Shown: positions 63,927 to 64,000 of the stretch, piece by piece | Layout of the letters: the number at the start of each line of letters is the position of its first letter | Numbering within the stretch: position 1 is the first letter of the stretch | Assembly (NCBI GenBank): GCA_041390025.1 | Contig: JAWKQR010000003.1 | Location: 186,001-250,000 of the forward strand | Origin: JBFFMO01 sp041390025 | GTDB taxonomy: Bacteria; Myxococcota_A; Bradymonadia; Bradymonadales; Bradymonadaceae | Reading direction: 5' to 3' | Length of the DNA: 64,000 nt | The notes under the pieces: generated by a model | The model's input: only the letters and a program-made list of their open reading frames with translations | Told to the model about the DNA's origin: nothing | The model's database searches: none | Made by a program: the position numbers and the translations under genes

Positions 63927-64000
63927 TTGCGAGTCGGGGCTGGGCCTATCACACTTGCGCCACTCATCGTCTGTGCCGCATCGGATGCGTATCAGTCGGA

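Overview
This looks like chromosomal DNA from a Myxococcota / former Deltaproteobacteria lineage, with Bradymonadia-like bacteria the best guess. The grounds are moderately high GC, many lipoproteins whose Cys is followed by Asn/Thr low-complexity linkers, a thrombospondin type-3 repeat lipoprotein, an RCC1-repeat lipoprotein, a MYXO-CTERM-like C-terminus, and large secreted proteins of no obvious family. The lineage is inferred from style; there is no rRNA or tRNA in the window to prove it.

Layout. 1-7050 is an accessory zone: the tail of an upstream gene coupled to a lipoprotein, then a 5'-truncated Rhs tip with a putative toxin domain flanked by two copies of a small membrane protein (candidate immunity), then decayed IS3 ends and two decayed copies of an unknown gene. 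7556-12236 holds an M28 peptidase, a CehA/McbA-like PHP lipoprotein with an internal stop, and a sterol-desaturase-family hydroxylase behind a perfect palindrome. 12300-21713 has uvrB, several unknown envelope proteins, sixA, the TSP3 lipoprotein and a small alpha/beta hydrolase. 22342-27389 (mostly +) has a quinone-reductase-like enzyme, an AstD-like aldehyde dehydrogenase, thiS-thiG-thiE and a TetR regulator. 27392-36189 (-) has two paralogous Asn-rich lipoproteins, a prepilin peptidase, a GNAT enzyme, more envelope proteins and a copper type II monooxygenase-like protein fused to a heme motif. 36344-39976 (+) is a tight trio: a free-standing GyrA C-terminal-domain-like protein, a LuxE-like acyl-protein synthetase and a cardiolipin synthase. 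40322-51933 (-) has the RCC1 protein, a GH13 amylase lipoprotein, a receiver-like protein, an enoyl-CoA hydratase, pdxA-surA, a second SurA-like lipoprotein and gyrB. 52595-58857 (-) has a broken Ser/Thr kinase/ATPase/TPR gene, a lipoprotein, an FAH-family enzyme and a PEGA-like membrane protein. The right end (+) holds a WGR-SUKH protein and a HEAT/beta-propeller protein that may be one gene.

The most striking non-coding feature is a dispersed intergenic family of two-hairpin palindromic repeats in seven blocks (near 7.3, 8.6-9.0, 21.8-22.3, 40.0-40.3, 42.3-42.5, 52.0-52.6 and 56.5 kb). The units occur in both orientations and appear to keep pairing in both stems while the stem sequence changes. 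Several blocks end within a few bases of a stop codon.

Several genes carry reading-frame breaks: thiE, the RCC1 protein and the kinase (three). All five look like loss of one base, which points to sequence error as much as to pseudogenes. Starts were chosen by ribosome-binding sites and signal peptides; many long open frames opposite real genes or across the repeats were discarded.
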